Below are positions 33,381-43,521 of a stretch of DNA of 64,000 bases, in pieces. Origin of the DNA: Clostridiales bacterium UBA3758 (lineage in GTDB: Bacteria > Bacillota > Clostridia > Oscillospirales > Oscillospiraceae); the NCBI GenBank assembly GCA_002371675.1, contig DFGE01000015.1:1-64000 (forward strand), written 5' to 3'. Below the pieces are notes generated by a model that had not been told where the DNA came from, made no database searches, and was given only the letters and a program-made list of their open reading frames with translations. Numbering within the stretch: position 1 is the stretch's first letter; each line of letters starts with the position of its first letter. The translations under genes were made by a program, and so were the position numbers.

Positions 33381-33386
33381 TATAGT
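33381..33386 (+). promoter_or_regulatory. Probable activator-dependent promoter of the glycan operon
   Basis: TATAGT lies 59 bases before the symporter start, with no good -35 at 17-bp spacing (TAACAC). The AT-rich 167-base gap shared with the divergent AraC gene would hold the activator sites. Confidence 0.4.
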
Positions 33387-33444
33387 AGAATCAGCAGAAA
33401 ACAAAAACGTTTTAACAAATATTGAAACAGGGAGGAAGAACACT

Positions 33445-34836
33445 ATGGCAAAAAAAGAACGGCTCAATGAAAAAGGCGTTCCGTTTGGCGCCAGACAACG
33501 GATGCCCATCTGGTACGGCGGCGTGTGGTCCACCCGCGGCATTGCGGCGGCCATCAACGTGGTCCTGTGCATGAACATTGCGTTCTACTGCACGGATATC
33601 GTCGGTCTGAACGCCACGGTCGTCGGCACGCTGTTCCTGGTTTCCAAAATCATCGACGCCTTCACCGATCTCGGCTTCGGCTTCATCCTGGACAAGACCC
33701 ATACCAAGTGGGGCAAGGCCAGACCCTATGAGGTGTTCATCATCTTTGAGTGGCTGTTTGCCGCCCTGATGTTCATGGTTCCCAACGCCAGCCAGCTTGT
33801 GCAGTATATTTGGCTGTTCATCATGTACACGATGGTCAACGCCGTCTGCGCCACGGCTCTCGGCGGCATCGACTCGGTTTACATGGCCCGTGCCTTCACC
33901 ACCGAGCAGAACCAGATCAAGGCTATGTCCATCAACGGCTTTATCGTTATGTTCTGCTCCATCGTCTTCAACATCGTTTTCCCGCGCTGGCTGGCCACGA
34001 GCGGCACCACGCAGGCCGGCTGGACGAAGCTTGTCATCTCCCTCGGCATCGTGATGTCCGTGATCGGCATCCTCCGCTTCGTCTTCTGCAAGGAGATCGT
34101 GGTGGACGAGCCCAAGGCTGACGGCAAGAAAGCCACCAACGATCTGAGTTTGAAGGAATCTCTCGGCCTGATCGGCAAGAACAAGTACCTGTTCATCGTC
34201 GTCGGCCTGATGCTCCTCACCTTCGTCGTCAACAACATGCAGACGGCGACCACCTACTACTTCAAGTACATCTACGGCGATCTGGCCGCCCAGGGTACCG
34301 CCGCCATCACCAGCATGGTCGTCGTTCCCGCGCTGATCTTCTTCCCCATGCTCTCCAAGAAATTCGGCACCACGAAGATCCTGCAGGCCTGCTGCCTGAT
34401 CGGCATCGTCGGTATGCTCATCCGCACCATCGGCGGCCCCAACATGGCGACCATCATCGTCGGCGGCCTCTTGTTCGGTATCGGCACCATGCCCATCTCC
34501 ATGATGATCAACACCTACCTCATTGACTGCATGGACTACGGCGAGTGGAAGACCGGTGTGCGCATCGAGGGCCTGGTCGCCTCTATCGCAAACTTTGCCT
34601 CCAAGGTCGGCAACGGCATCGCTGTGGGCCTGGTTGGCCTGGTCATGGGTCTCGCGGGCTATGACGGACTGGCCGCTACCCAGTCGGCATCCGCCAACAG
34701 CGCCATCGTGTTCCTGTACAATATTCTGCCGATGATACTGTTCGTCCTTATGTTCGTGCTGAGTTTGATGTACAAGGTGGACAGCATCCGTCCGCAGATG
34801 AACGCGGACCTGGCCGCCAAGCACGGCGAAGCCTAA
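33445..34836 (+). CDS. GPH-family sugar:cation symporter (second)
   Basis: A 463-aa MelB-type symporter with about 12 helices. AFTDLGFGFILDKTHTKWGKARPY is the family loop; TYLIDCMDYGEWKTGVRIEG is the conserved C-terminal loop. It is related to, but shorter than, the symporter at 30326 and lacks its coiled-coil tail. GGGAGG precedes the ATG. First gene of the AraC-controlled locus, it would import the glycoside degraded by GH3, GH1, GH2 and GH78 enzymes encoded downstream. Confidence 0.88.
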   Translation: MAKKERLNEKGVPFGARQRMPIWYGGVWSTRGIAAAINVVLCMNIAFYCTDIVGLNATVVGTLFLVSKIIDAFTDLGFGFILDKTHTKWGKARPYEVFIIFEWLFAALMFMVPNASQLVQYIWLFIMYTMVNAVCATALGGIDSVYMARAFTTEQNQIKAMSINGFIVMFCSIVFNIVFPRWLATSGTTQAGWTKLVISLGIVMSVIGILRFVFCKEIVVDEPKADGKKATNDLSLKESLGLIGKNKYLFIVVGLMLLTFVVNNMQTATTYYFKYIYGDLAAQGTAAITSMVVVPALIFFPMLSKKFGTTKILQACCLIGIVGMLIRTIGGPNMATIIVGGLLFGIGTMPISMMINTYLIDCMDYGEWKTGVRIEGLVASIANFASKVGNGIAVGLVGLVMGLAGYDGLAATQSASANSAIVFLYNILPMILFVLMFVLSLMYKVDSIRPQMNADLAAKHGEA

Positions 34837-34860
34837 GCTGAATAATTCTCGACACCGCGG

Positions 34861-35077
34861 AGGCGGCGGCTGAGCCGCCGCCTCAAGCTGTCGACAAAGT
34901 GTCGACAGCTTGAATCGCCAAAATGGAAACTTCCGAAATAGTTCCCATTTTGGCATGGATTGAACGTGAAGGGGGGCATACCCTCCCCCCCCTTCACAAT
35001 CCCCCCATGCGTGTCCAAGCTTTACCGCATGGGCGAAGGGTTGTCTACAGTCTGAGGCGGCGGCTGAGCCGCCGCCT
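34861..35077 (+). repeat. Hairpin-rich intercistronic segment with a duplicated GC palindrome
   Basis: Six strong structures in 217 bases: the same 23-bp palindrome built on GGCGGCGGCT at 34861-34883 and 35055-35077; CAAGCTGTCGAC hairpin (34884-34912); GCCAAAATGG hairpin (34917-34954); GTGAAGGGGGG hairpin (34966-34997); CCCATGCG hairpin (35004-35033). No gene is visible. It may attenuate or protect mRNA between symporter and glycosidases, or be a REP/MITE-like insertion. Confidence 0.75.
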
Positions 35078-35120
35078 CCCTGCGCATTTTTTATACGAAA
35101 ATTTGAAAGGGCTTTCTGAT

Positions 35121-37373
35121 ATGACAAACGAAGTGAGATCCATTTTGGAGCAGATGACGCTTGACGAAAAAATCGCTCTTGCCTGCGGGCGTGACTTCTG
35201 GAGGACCAAGAGCATAGAGCGTCTCGGGATCCCGCAGGTCATGATGTGCGACGGCCCTCACGGCCTTAGAAAGCAAAAGGGGCAGGGCGACCATCTCGGC
35301 ATCAACGAGAGCATCGAGACCGTCTGCTATCCCTCCGCCTCCGCCCTGGCGGCCAGCTTTGATGTGGAAGTGATGGCACAGCTCGGCGAGGCCCTGGGTA
35401 CGGAGTGCCAGGCGGAGGACGTGGGCATGCTGTTGGGGCCCGGCATCAATATGAAGCGCAGCCCCCTCTGCGGCAGAAACTTTGAGTATTTCTCAGAGGA
35501 TCCGTATCTCGCCGGGAAGCTTGCCGCCGCCTATATCCGCGCGCTGCAGGAAAAAGGCGTCTCGGCCTGCGTCAAGCATTTTGCCGCCAACAACCAGGAG
35601 ACGCTGCGCATGAGCGGCGATTCCCGCATGTCGGAGCGCACCCTGTTTGAGACCTATCTCCCCGCCTTCGAGGCGGCTGTGAAAGAGGGCGGTACGCGCA
35701 GCGTCATGTGCGCCTATAACGCCATCAACGGGGAATTTTGCGCCAACAACAAGACGCTGCTGACGGAGATCCTCCGCGAGCGCTGGGGCTTTGACGGCTT
35801 CGTGGTTACCGACTGGGGCGCCGGAAAAGACGCGGCCAAGGGCGTCAAGGCCGGGTTGGATCTGAATATGCCCGGTGGGAACGAGGGCGTCTGTGCTGCC
35901 ATCAAGGCAGCCTGTGAAGCGGGCGAGCTCAGCGAGGCGGAGATCGACCGGATGGCCGGAAACATGGTGCGCTTTGCGCTGGACTATCGCGACAAGCGCC
36001 GCCCGGATACGGCGATCGACCGTGAGAAATGCGCGGCGCTCAGCGGGTCGCTTGCCGCCGAATGTGCGGTGCTGCTGAAAAACGACGGCCTGCTGCCACT
36101 GAAGAAGGACAGCAGGGTGGCCTTTATCGGGGAGTTTGCCGCCTCTCCGAGATACCAGGGCAGCGGCAGCAGCCATATCAATACGAAGAATATGATCTCC
36201 GCGTTGGACGCGGCGAGGGAATACTCCGTGAGCTATGCACAGGGCTACGTTGCCCGCGACTCCAGAACGGATGAAAACCTGCTCCGCGAGGCCGTGGAGG
36301 CCGCCGGAGCGGCGGATGTTGCCGTGGTCTTTGCGGGGCTACCCGACAGCTTTGAGAGCGAGGGCTTTGACCGGGATACGCTTGCCATGCCCACCAATCA
36401 GAACGAACTGATCGAGGCTGTGGCCGCGGCAAATCCCAACACCGTAGTCGTGCTGCACGGCGGCGCACCCATGCTGACAGAGTGGATCTCAAAGGTCAAG
36501 GCTGTGCTCTGTATGTACCTGGGCGGCCAGAGCGTCGGCAAGGCGGCGGTGGAACTTCTGTACGGGGAGAAAAACCCCAGCGGTAAGCTGGCCGAGACCT
36601 GGCCGAAGAAGCTCTCGGATAACCCGGCCTACCTCAACTTCCCCGGCACGGAGGGTGTGGTGGACTATGCCGAGGGCGTGTTCATCGGCTACCGTTACTA
36701 TGACAAGAAGGAAATGGACGTGTCCTTCCCCTTCGGCTATGGCCTGAGCTATACGAACTTCGCTTACAGCGATCTGCGTCTGGACAGATCCGAGATGACG
36801 GATCAGGACGCGCTGACTGTTCGCTGCAAGGTCAAGAATACCGGCAGTGTGGCAGGGAAAGAGGTCGTGCAGCTCTATGTCCGCAACGCTGTCTGCGATA
36901 CAGCACGTCCGCTGCGCGAGCTGCGGGGCTTTGCCAAGGTCGAGCTGCGGCCGGGTGAGGAAAAAGAAGTGAGCTTTACGCTATCCGCGCGCGCCTTCGC
37001 CTATTACGAAGAAAAAATCCACGATTTCTTTGTTCCCTCCGGTGTCTACGGTGTGGAAATCGGAGCGTCCAGCCGGGATATCCGTCTGGATGCAGAAATA
37101 TCTGTCAACGGCACGGCGGAGCTTCCGTACGTCTATACGCTGACCTCCACTGTCGGATCCCTGCTGAAGACCGCAAAAGGTCGTGCCCTGTTCGAGAGGA
37201 TGATGGCCGGCATGCAGCAGTCCAAGGAAATGGACGGCACTGACGCGCTGGGCGAGGGCGGCGCAGAGATGGCAAGACGCATGATGATGGAGATGCCTCT
37301 GGGGTCCCTGGTCACCTTCGGCAACGTTCCCATGGAGCAGATTCAGGGTATGCTCGCCATGCTCAACAGCTGA
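35121..37373 (+). CDS. Glycoside hydrolase family 3, beta-glucosidase-like
   Basis: A 750-aa cytoplasmic GH3 enzyme: N-terminal TIM barrel with KHFAANNQET and the nucleophile Asp in FVVTDWGA (residue 231), then the alpha/beta sandwich and a fibronectin-III-like C-terminal domain (KNTGSVAGKEVVQLYV). The ATG at 35121 follows GAAAGG; the longer open frame upstream runs through the hairpin segment and is rejected. It hydrolyses beta-glucosides or xylosides from non-reducing ends. Genes follow at 16 bases or less, in an operon. Confidence 0.92.
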   Translation: MTNEVRSILEQMTLDEKIALACGRDFWRTKSIERLGIPQVMMCDGPHGLRKQKGQGDHLGINESIETVCYPSASALAASFDVEVMAQLGEALGTECQAEDVGMLLGPGINMKRSPLCGRNFEYFSEDPYLAGKLAAAYIRALQEKGVSACVKHFAANNQETLRMSGDSRMSERTLFETYLPAFEAAVKEGGTRSVMCAYNAINGEFCANNKTLLTEILRERWGFDGFVVTDWGAGKDAAKGVKAGLDLNMPGGNEGVCAAIKAACEAGELSEAEIDRMAGNMVRFALDYRDKRRPDTAIDREKCAALSGSLAAECAVLLKNDGLLPLKKDSRVAFIGEFAASPRYQGSGSSHINTKNMISALDAAREYSVSYAQGYVARDSRTDENLLREAVEAAGAADVAVVFAGLPDSFESEGFDRDTLAMPTNQNELIEAVAAANPNTVVVLHGGAPMLTEWISKVKAVLCMYLGGQSVGKAAVELLYGEKNPSGKLAETWPKKLSDNPAYLNFPGTEGVVDYAEGVFIGYRYYDKKEMDVSFPFGYGLSYTNFAYSDLRLDRSEMTDQDALTVRCKVKNTGSVAGKEVVQLYVRNAVCDTARPLRELRGFAKVELRPGEEKEVSFTLSARAFAYYEEKIHDFFVPSGVYGVEIGASSRDIRLDAEISVNGTAELPYVYTLTSTVGSLLKTAKGRALFERMMAGMQQSKEMDGTDALGEGGAEMARRMMMEMPLGSLVTFGNVPMEQIQGMLAMLNS

Positions 37374-37389
37374 AAGGAAGGATGGGAAG

Positions 37390-38679
37390 ATGAACAAAGA
37401 CCTTCTGATCGGAGCGGCCACGGCGGCCCATCAGGTAGAGGGCAACAACATCCACAGCGATTTCTGGGTCATGGAGAATCTGAAGCACTCGGATTTTGCC
37501 GAGCCCTCGGGCTTGGCGGTGGATCACTACAACCGCTACGAGGAAGATATCAAGCTCCTGGCGGACGCAGGCTGCAGCGCCTATCGCTTCTCCATCGAGT
37601 GGGCGCGCATTGAACCGGAGGAAGGCCGCTACGACTACCGGGAGATCGAACACTACCGCAAGGTCCTACGCTGCTGCCGGGAAAACGGGATCACGCCCAT
37701 CGTGACCCTGCACCATTTCTCCAGTCCCGCCTGGCTGATCCGCAAGGGCGGCTGGACCAACGAATGCACGGTGGATTCCTTTGCCAAATACGCCCGCTAT
37801 GTGGCGATGCAGCTGGGGGATGAGCTGGAATACGTCTGCACGATCAACGAGGCAAACATGGGCTTCCAGCTCCAGAAGGTCATGGACGATATGAAAAAAG
37901 CCTCCCAGCGGGAGGGCAGCGTGCAGGTGGGTGTGCAGCTTGACATGAAGAAGATCCTGCTGAGCATGCTGGAGCAGGGCGTTGCGTTCCGCTGCAATCC
38001 TCTGAAGATCGGCGCCTTTCTGCGTCCGCGCTCTTCCGAGCAGGAGAAAATCGTCATGCGTTCTCACCAGGCTGCAAAGCAGGTGCTCAAGTCCGCAGCA
38101 CCGCAGGTCAAGGTTGGGCTGACCCTGTCCCTTTTCGACTATCAGCCGGTTGACGGTGGCGAAGCAGTCGCCGCACAGCTCTGGCAGGAAGACTTCGGCC
38201 AGTACCTTCCCTACATTCAGGACGACGATTTCCTGGGCGTACAGAACTACTCCCGCAAGATCGTGGATGCCAAGGGAGCGCGGGAGCCGGCGAAGGATGC
38301 GCCGCTGACCCAGATGGGATATGAGGACTATCCGCAGAGCATCGGCCATGTGCTGCGAAAAGTGGCAAAGGAATTCCCGGGCGAGCTGATCGTCACGGAA
38401 AACGGCATTGCGACGGATAACGACGCCCGCCGCTGCGATTTTATCCGGGAGGCTTTCGCAGGCGTAATGGCTGCGCGGGAGGCGGGCGTGCCGGTCAAAG
38501 GCTACTTGTACTGGAGCCTGCTGGATAACTTTGAGTGGCAGGCCGGATTCGGCAAGACCTTCGGCTTGATCGCCGTTGACCGTACGACCCAGACGCGCTA
38601 TCCTAAAGTGAGCTTGAAGGTGCTGGGAAGCTTAAACGCAAAGGAAGGGGAAAACAAGGATGAATACAATCAGCTTTAA
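37390..38679 (+). CDS. Glycoside hydrolase family 1, beta-glucosidase-like
   Basis: A 429-aa GH1 enzyme: GAATAAHQVEG at the N-terminus, YRFSIEWARIEP, acid/base Glu in TINEAN (residue 154) and nucleophile Glu in VTENG (residue 337). It is somewhat shorter than the usual 440-480 aa but the active-site motifs are intact. The usual NEP of GH1 is NEA here, a variation seen in some Clostridial members. Likely acts on beta-glucosides or beta-galactosides inside the cell; phospho-glucosidase activity is less likely as no PTS is nearby. It overlaps the GH2 gene by 20 bases. Confidence 0.88.
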   Translation: MNKDLLIGAATAAHQVEGNNIHSDFWVMENLKHSDFAEPSGLAVDHYNRYEEDIKLLADAGCSAYRFSIEWARIEPEEGRYDYREIEHYRKVLRCCRENGITPIVTLHHFSSPAWLIRKGGWTNECTVDSFAKYARYVAMQLGDELEYVCTINEANMGFQLQKVMDDMKKASQREGSVQVGVQLDMKKILLSMLEQGVAFRCNPLKIGAFLRPRSSEQEKIVMRSHQAAKQVLKSAAPQVKVGLTLSLFDYQPVDGGEAVAAQLWQEDFGQYLPYIQDDDFLGVQNYSRKIVDAKGAREPAKDAPLTQMGYEDYPQSIGHVLRKVAKEFPGELIVTENGIATDNDARRCDFIREAFAGVMAAREAGVPVKGYLYWSLLDNFEWQAGFGKTFGLIAVDRTTQTRYPKVSLKVLGSLNAKEGENKDEYNQL

Positions 38680-40957
38680 CAGGAACTGGATCTGCAACGG
38701 GAAAACCGTTACCCTGCCCCACGACGCGCAGATCGCGGAAAAGCGCGGCGCAGACGTCTCCAACGGCGGCCACGGGTATTTCCCCGGCGGCGTCTATACC
38801 TATGAAAAGACCTTCACCGCTCCTCAGGAGTGGGAAGGCAAGGACATTCTTGTTGAGTTCGAGGGCGTGTATAAGAATGCGACCGTCAGCCTCAACGGCA
38901 AAGAGCTCTGCTTCCATCCCTACGGATATACCGGCTTCTTTGTGGAGCTGAAAGACCTCGTTTACGGTGGGTCGAACACGCTGACGGTGGTTGCGGACAA
39001 CTCCAAACTGCCCAACTCCCGCTGGTATTCCGGCTCCGGCATCTACCGCCCGGTGTGGCTGCACGTCTGTGAAAAGAACGGCCTGCGTCCCGAGTGTGTG
39101 AAGATCAGTACGGTATCCATCGATCCTGCTGTTGTGAAGATCGAAAGCCCCGTTTCCGTCAAGGCGGATGTGGGTGGCATTCGCGGCGAGGGCACGAGCT
39201 TTGAACTGACGATCCCGAACGCGAAGCTCTGGAGCGACGATACGCCCTTCCTCTATACTGCGAAGATCACGGCGGGCGAGGGCGACAGCGTGGAGATCCC
39301 CTTCGGTATCCGTCAGATCACCTGGTCGAACAAAGGCCTGTTCATCAACGGCAAAGAGACCCTGCTGCGGGGAGGCTGCGTCCACCACGACAGCGGCATC
39401 CTCGGCGCCGCCACCTATGCCGAGAGCGAGGAGCGCCGCGTGCGCATCCTGAAGGAAAACGGCTTCAACGCGATCCGCTCGGCGCATAATCCCGCGTCGA
39501 AAGCCATGCTCGACGCCTGCGACAAATACGGCATGTACGTCATGGACGAGACCTTCGATATGTGGTACAACCGCAAAAACCCGTACGACTACGGCTGTGA
39601 CTTCGAGAAGTGCTGGGAGCAGGACGTGACCGCTATGGTCGAACGCGACTTCAACCATCCCTCCGTCATCCTCTACTCCATCGGCAACGAGGTGGGCGAG
39701 CCGGCCGAGGCTAAGGGCCTGGACTACGGCAAAAAGATGATCGCGCTCTGCCACAAGCTGGACGCCTCCCGCCCCGTGACCTGCGGCGCGAACCTCATGA
39801 TCATGGGCCGCACCGCCAAGGGCAACGCCCTCTACAAGGACGGCGAGCAGCCGGGCGGCGACAAACCCCAAAAGGAAAAGGACGGGCAGAACGCCTCTCT
39901 CATGTTCAACATGATCGCCTCCTTTGTCGGCTCCGGCATGAACAAGAGCGGCAACTCCAAGAAGATCGACGCGATCACCACGCCGTTCCTCGACAGTCTG
40001 GACATCGCGGGTTACAACTACGCCTCCGGGCGCTATCCGCTTGAGGAGAAGGCGCATCCGAACCGCGTCGTCTTCGGCTCGGAGACCTTTCCCCAGGACA
40101 TCTGGAAGAATTGGCAGATGGTGAAAAAGCACCCCTATCTGGTGGGCGACTTCATGTGGACGAGCTGGGACTACTTAGGTGAAGCAGGCATCGGTGCCTG
40201 GAGCTACACGGGCGGCATGCCCTTCAACCGGCCTTATCCGTGGATCCTCGCGGGAGCGGGTGTCATCGACATTCTCGGCATTCCGGACGGCAGCTGCAAA
40301 TACGCCTCCACAGTCTGGGGGCTGGAAGGAAATCCCGTGATCGCGGTAAAACCGGTGAACCACCCCGGCGTGCGCCCGTCGAAATCCGTCTGGCGCGGCA
40401 CCAACGCGATCCTTTCCTGGAGCTGGGCGGGTTGCAAGGGCAACAAAGCCGAGGTTGAGGTCTACTCCGATCAGGCGCAGGTGGAACTGCTGATTAACGG
40501 TAAGAGTGTTGGACAGAAGAAGGTCAAGGAATGCAAGGCGCTTTTCAAGGTCAAGTACGAACCCGGCACGGTCACGGCGGTGGCCTACGACGCCTCCGGC
40601 CGCGAGACCGGCAGAAGCGAGCTTATATCCGCTGACGCGCCGCTGAAGATCGCAGTACGGCCGGAGAAGTGTCATGCCAAGCCCGGCGAGGTCGTCTATG
40701 TCCCCGTGAACATCGAGGGTGCCAACGGCGTCGTGGAATCCAACGCCGACCGGAAACTCACGGTCACGGTCGAGGGTGGCGAGCTGCTGGCCTTCGGCAG
40801 CGCGAATCCCTGCACCGAGGAGCAGTACCACACCGGCAGCTTCACCACCTATTACGGCCACGCTCTGGCTGTCGTTCGGGCTGGCGAGGCTGGAACGGTA
40901 AGCATAAAAGCAAGCGATGGAAGCATGACAGGAACAGCAGAGATTGCCGTCAAGTAA
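38660..40957 (+). CDS. Glycoside hydrolase family 2 (beta-galactosidase type)
   Basis: A 765-aa GH2 enzyme: N-terminal sugar-binding jelly roll (GGVYTYEKTF, WYSGSGIYRPVWL), immunoglobulin-like domain, TIM barrel with acid/base Glu in SIGNEVGE (residue 344) and nucleophile Glu in FGSETFP (residue 475), then a DUF4982-like and further C-terminal domains. Such cytoplasmic LacZ-like enzymes cleave beta-galactosides or, in related clades, glucuronides; sequence alone does not settle which. It starts inside the 3' end of the GH1 gene. Confidence 0.9.
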   Translation: MNTISFNRNWICNGKTVTLPHDAQIAEKRGADVSNGGHGYFPGGVYTYEKTFTAPQEWEGKDILVEFEGVYKNATVSLNGKELCFHPYGYTGFFVELKDLVYGGSNTLTVVADNSKLPNSRWYSGSGIYRPVWLHVCEKNGLRPECVKISTVSIDPAVVKIESPVSVKADVGGIRGEGTSFELTIPNAKLWSDDTPFLYTAKITAGEGDSVEIPFGIRQITWSNKGLFINGKETLLRGGCVHHDSGILGAATYAESEERRVRILKENGFNAIRSAHNPASKAMLDACDKYGMYVMDETFDMWYNRKNPYDYGCDFEKCWEQDVTAMVERDFNHPSVILYSIGNEVGEPAEAKGLDYGKKMIALCHKLDASRPVTCGANLMIMGRTAKGNALYKDGEQPGGDKPQKEKDGQNASLMFNMIASFVGSGMNKSGNSKKIDAITTPFLDSLDIAGYNYASGRYPLEEKAHPNRVVFGSETFPQDIWKNWQMVKKHPYLVGDFMWTSWDYLGEAGIGAWSYTGGMPFNRPYPWILAGAGVIDILGIPDGSCKYASTVWGLEGNPVIAVKPVNHPGVRPSKSVWRGTNAILSWSWAGCKGNKAEVEVYSDQAQVELLINGKSVGQKKVKECKALFKVKYEPGTVTAVAYDASGRETGRSELISADAPLKIAVRPEKCHAKPGEVVYVPVNIEGANGVVESNADRKLTVTVEGGELLAFGSANPCTEEQYHTGSFTTYYGHALAVVRAGEAGTVSIKASDGSMTGTAEIAVK

Positions 40958-40967
40958 GGAAGAACCG

Positions 40968-43502
40968 ATGAGAGCGACACATTTACAGGTCGAATATCTG
41001 ACTGAGCCGATGGGGCTTGGCAATCCAAAGCCCCGTTTTTACTGGAATTGCGAAGGAGGCGTGACCCAAACCGCCTATCAGATCGTCTGCACCCGCGCGG
41101 GCAAAACCGTATGGGACAGCGGCAAGGTGGAAAGTTCGTCCATGACGCATATCGCCTATGATGGGCTTGACCTTCACAGCCGCGATATCGTTGCTTGGAG
41201 CGTGCAGCTCTGGGATGAAAACGGCGAGCCGGGTGAAAAAAGCGAAAGCCGCTTTGAGCTGGGCCTGCTGAATGACAGCGACTGGACGGCCAAGTGGATC
41301 AGCGGCGATTACAAGCCCGATCCAAAGCGTCGTTATCCTGCTGACTGCTTCAAAAAGGACTTTCCCGCAAAGAATGTCGTCAAGGCGCGCCTCTATGCCA
41401 CAGCCCGCGGCGTCTATGACGTGACGGTCAACGGCAGGCGTATCGAGGACTTTATCCTTGCCCCAGGCAGTACGGACTACCGCAAGCGCATCCAGGTACA
41501 GACCTACGATGTGACCGAGTATATCAAAGAGAAAAACACCATCGAGCTGCGCCTCGGAGACGGTTGGTTTCGCGGGAGTGTGGCGGCCTATGGCGTCACG
41601 AACGTCTTCGGCACGCAGACGAGCGTGCTGGCCCAGCTTGAGCTGACTCTGGCCGACGGCACAGTGCGGACGATCGGCACGGACGAGAGCTGGGCCTGGT
41701 CCAATGACGGCCCCATCCGCTTTGCCGACCTCAAGGACGGCGAGGTATACAACGCCACGATGCAGCCGACTTACAGCGGCAAGGCACAAGTCGTGACAGC
41801 GCCCAAGGGCGTGACGCTGTGCGCCCCGGATAACGTGCCGGTCATGGAGCACGAGCGCTTTACCCCGTCGCTCCTTCCCGGTAAGGTGCTGGACTTCGGT
41901 CAGAATATCGCGGGCTATCTCAGCTTCCGGATCAAGGGAAAGAAGGGGCAGCGCATCCGCATCGTCTGCACAGAACTATATGATGCGAAGGAACAGGCTG
42001 TCGTTCGCAATGCGGTGGAGACAAAGCCGGCCGCCAGCTGGACACAGCAGAAGCTGATCAAGAAACTGATGACGCAGAAGGTCAGCGGCGAGAGCGTCGA
42101 AACGCCGCTGCAGGAGATCCTGTTCACCTGCTCCGGCGGTGAGGATATTTATAAAACCAGCTTCGCGGTCTTCGGCTTCCGCTATGCGCAGATCATCGGT
42201 GACGTAGAAATCAAGCCCGAGGACTTTACCGCCATCGCGGTCTATTCCGACCTGGAGCAGACCGGCGACTTCTCCTGCTCCGACGAGCGGGTGAACCAGC
42301 TGATCAAGAACACACGTTGGAGTATGAAAGGCAACTTCCTGGACGTGCCTACCGATTGCCCGACCCGCGAGCGGCTGGGCTGGACAGGCGACGCACAGGT
42401 GTTCTTCCACACCGGAGCGTATTTCATGAACACCGCGCCCTTCTTCCGTAAATGGCTTTTCGACATGGAAGACGGACAGTATAAAAATGGCCTGATCCCT
42501 GCGGTGCTGCCCTATAACGGGGTCGAGATGATGTACAAGGCCACCGGCTCTTCCGTTGGCTGGGCCGACGCCATTTATCTTGTTCCATACCGCTATTACC
42601 AGCGTTTCGGGGACAAGGAACTGCTGCGCTCGTGCTGGCCGATGATGAAAAAGTATGCCGATTACCTGCTGAAAAACCGGGAGAAGGACGGGCACTACGA
42701 AAAGGGCGTTCACCTGGGCGAATGGCTGGAGCCGGTTGAGTTCCGCGACAAGGTTTACGGTGCGAAAGCCAAACACCCTGAGGAGTGCACCGCTTATCTC
42801 TATCTCACCATGACGACCATGGCGGAGATTGCCGCACTGCTCGGCGAGCCGGGCGGCGATTATGAAAAAGCCGCCGAAGAGGCAAAAGAAGCGTATGCCA
42901 AATACGCCGAGCTGGACACCGACCGGCAGGCCAAGCTGGTGCGTCCGCTGGCCCTGGGGCTGCTCGACGGTGAGGAAAAGAAAAAAGCTCAGTCAAGGCT
43001 TGTGAAGGCGGCGGAAAACTTCCATTATCGGGTCGGAACCGGCTTCTTGTCCACGCCATTTCTGCTCGGCGAGCTGACCGAGGCCGGCGCAGTAGAGACA
43101 GCCTACAACGTGCTGATGAACCCGGAGAAGCCCGGCTGGCTCTATGAGGTGCTGCAGGGCGCGACCACAGTCTGGGAGACCTGGGAGGGCTATGTGGGCA
43201 AGGGCGACTCCGGAAGCCTCAACCACTATTCTCCCGGCGCGGTCTGCCAGTGGCTGTTCGACACTTGCGCGGGCATCCGTGTGATGGGGGAAAATCATTT
43301 CGTAATCACCCCCATCCCCGGCGGTACGCTGACGCACGCCGAGGCCAGCTACCAAAGTCTTTACGGCGAGGTCAAGAGCTGCTGGGCGAAGACCGAAAAC
43401 GGTATACAGTACAGCATCACTATCCCCTCCAACTGCACGGCAGAGATCCGGCTGGCAGACGGGAGAACAGAAAATGTGACAGCTGGCAAATATCAGTTTT
43501 GA
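40968..43502 (+). CDS. Glycoside hydrolase family 78, alpha-L-rhamnosidase
   Basis: An 844-aa inverting enzyme: N-terminal beta-sandwich domains (NPKPRFYWN; DFILAPGSTDYRKRIQVQTYDVT), the (alpha/alpha)6 barrel with the catalytic signature DCPTRERLGWTGDAQ, and a C-terminal beta domain. It releases rhamnose from plant glycosides or pectin side chains. The ATG at 40968 follows AAGGAAG; the TTG at 40944 upstream overlaps the GH2 gene and is less likely. It gives the operon a plant-glycan profile with araA. Confidence 0.93.
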   Translation: MRATHLQVEYLTEPMGLGNPKPRFYWNCEGGVTQTAYQIVCTRAGKTVWDSGKVESSSMTHIAYDGLDLHSRDIVAWSVQLWDENGEPGEKSESRFELGLLNDSDWTAKWISGDYKPDPKRRYPADCFKKDFPAKNVVKARLYATARGVYDVTVNGRRIEDFILAPGSTDYRKRIQVQTYDVTEYIKEKNTIELRLGDGWFRGSVAAYGVTNVFGTQTSVLAQLELTLADGTVRTIGTDESWAWSNDGPIRFADLKDGEVYNATMQPTYSGKAQVVTAPKGVTLCAPDNVPVMEHERFTPSLLPGKVLDFGQNIAGYLSFRIKGKKGQRIRIVCTELYDAKEQAVVRNAVETKPAASWTQQKLIKKLMTQKVSGESVETPLQEILFTCSGGEDIYKTSFAVFGFRYAQIIGDVEIKPEDFTAIAVYSDLEQTGDFSCSDERVNQLIKNTRWSMKGNFLDVPTDCPTRERLGWTGDAQVFFHTGAYFMNTAPFFRKWLFDMEDGQYKNGLIPAVLPYNGVEMMYKATGSSVGWADAIYLVPYRYYQRFGDKELLRSCWPMMKKYADYLLKNREKDGHYEKGVHLGEWLEPVEFRDKVYGAKAKHPEECTAYLYLTMTTMAEIAALLGEPGGDYEKAAEEAKEAYAKYAELDTDRQAKLVRPLALGLLDGEEKKKAQSRLVKAAENFHYRVGTGFLSTPFLLGELTEAGAVETAYNVLMNPEKPGWLYEVLQGATTVWETWEGYVGKGDSGSLNHYSPGAVCQWLFDTCAGIRVMGENHFVITPIPGGTLTHAEASYQSLYGEVKSCWAKTENGIQYSITIPSNCTAEIRLADGRTENVTAGKYQF

Positions 43503-43521
43503 ACAACAGGAGAAAAAAACG

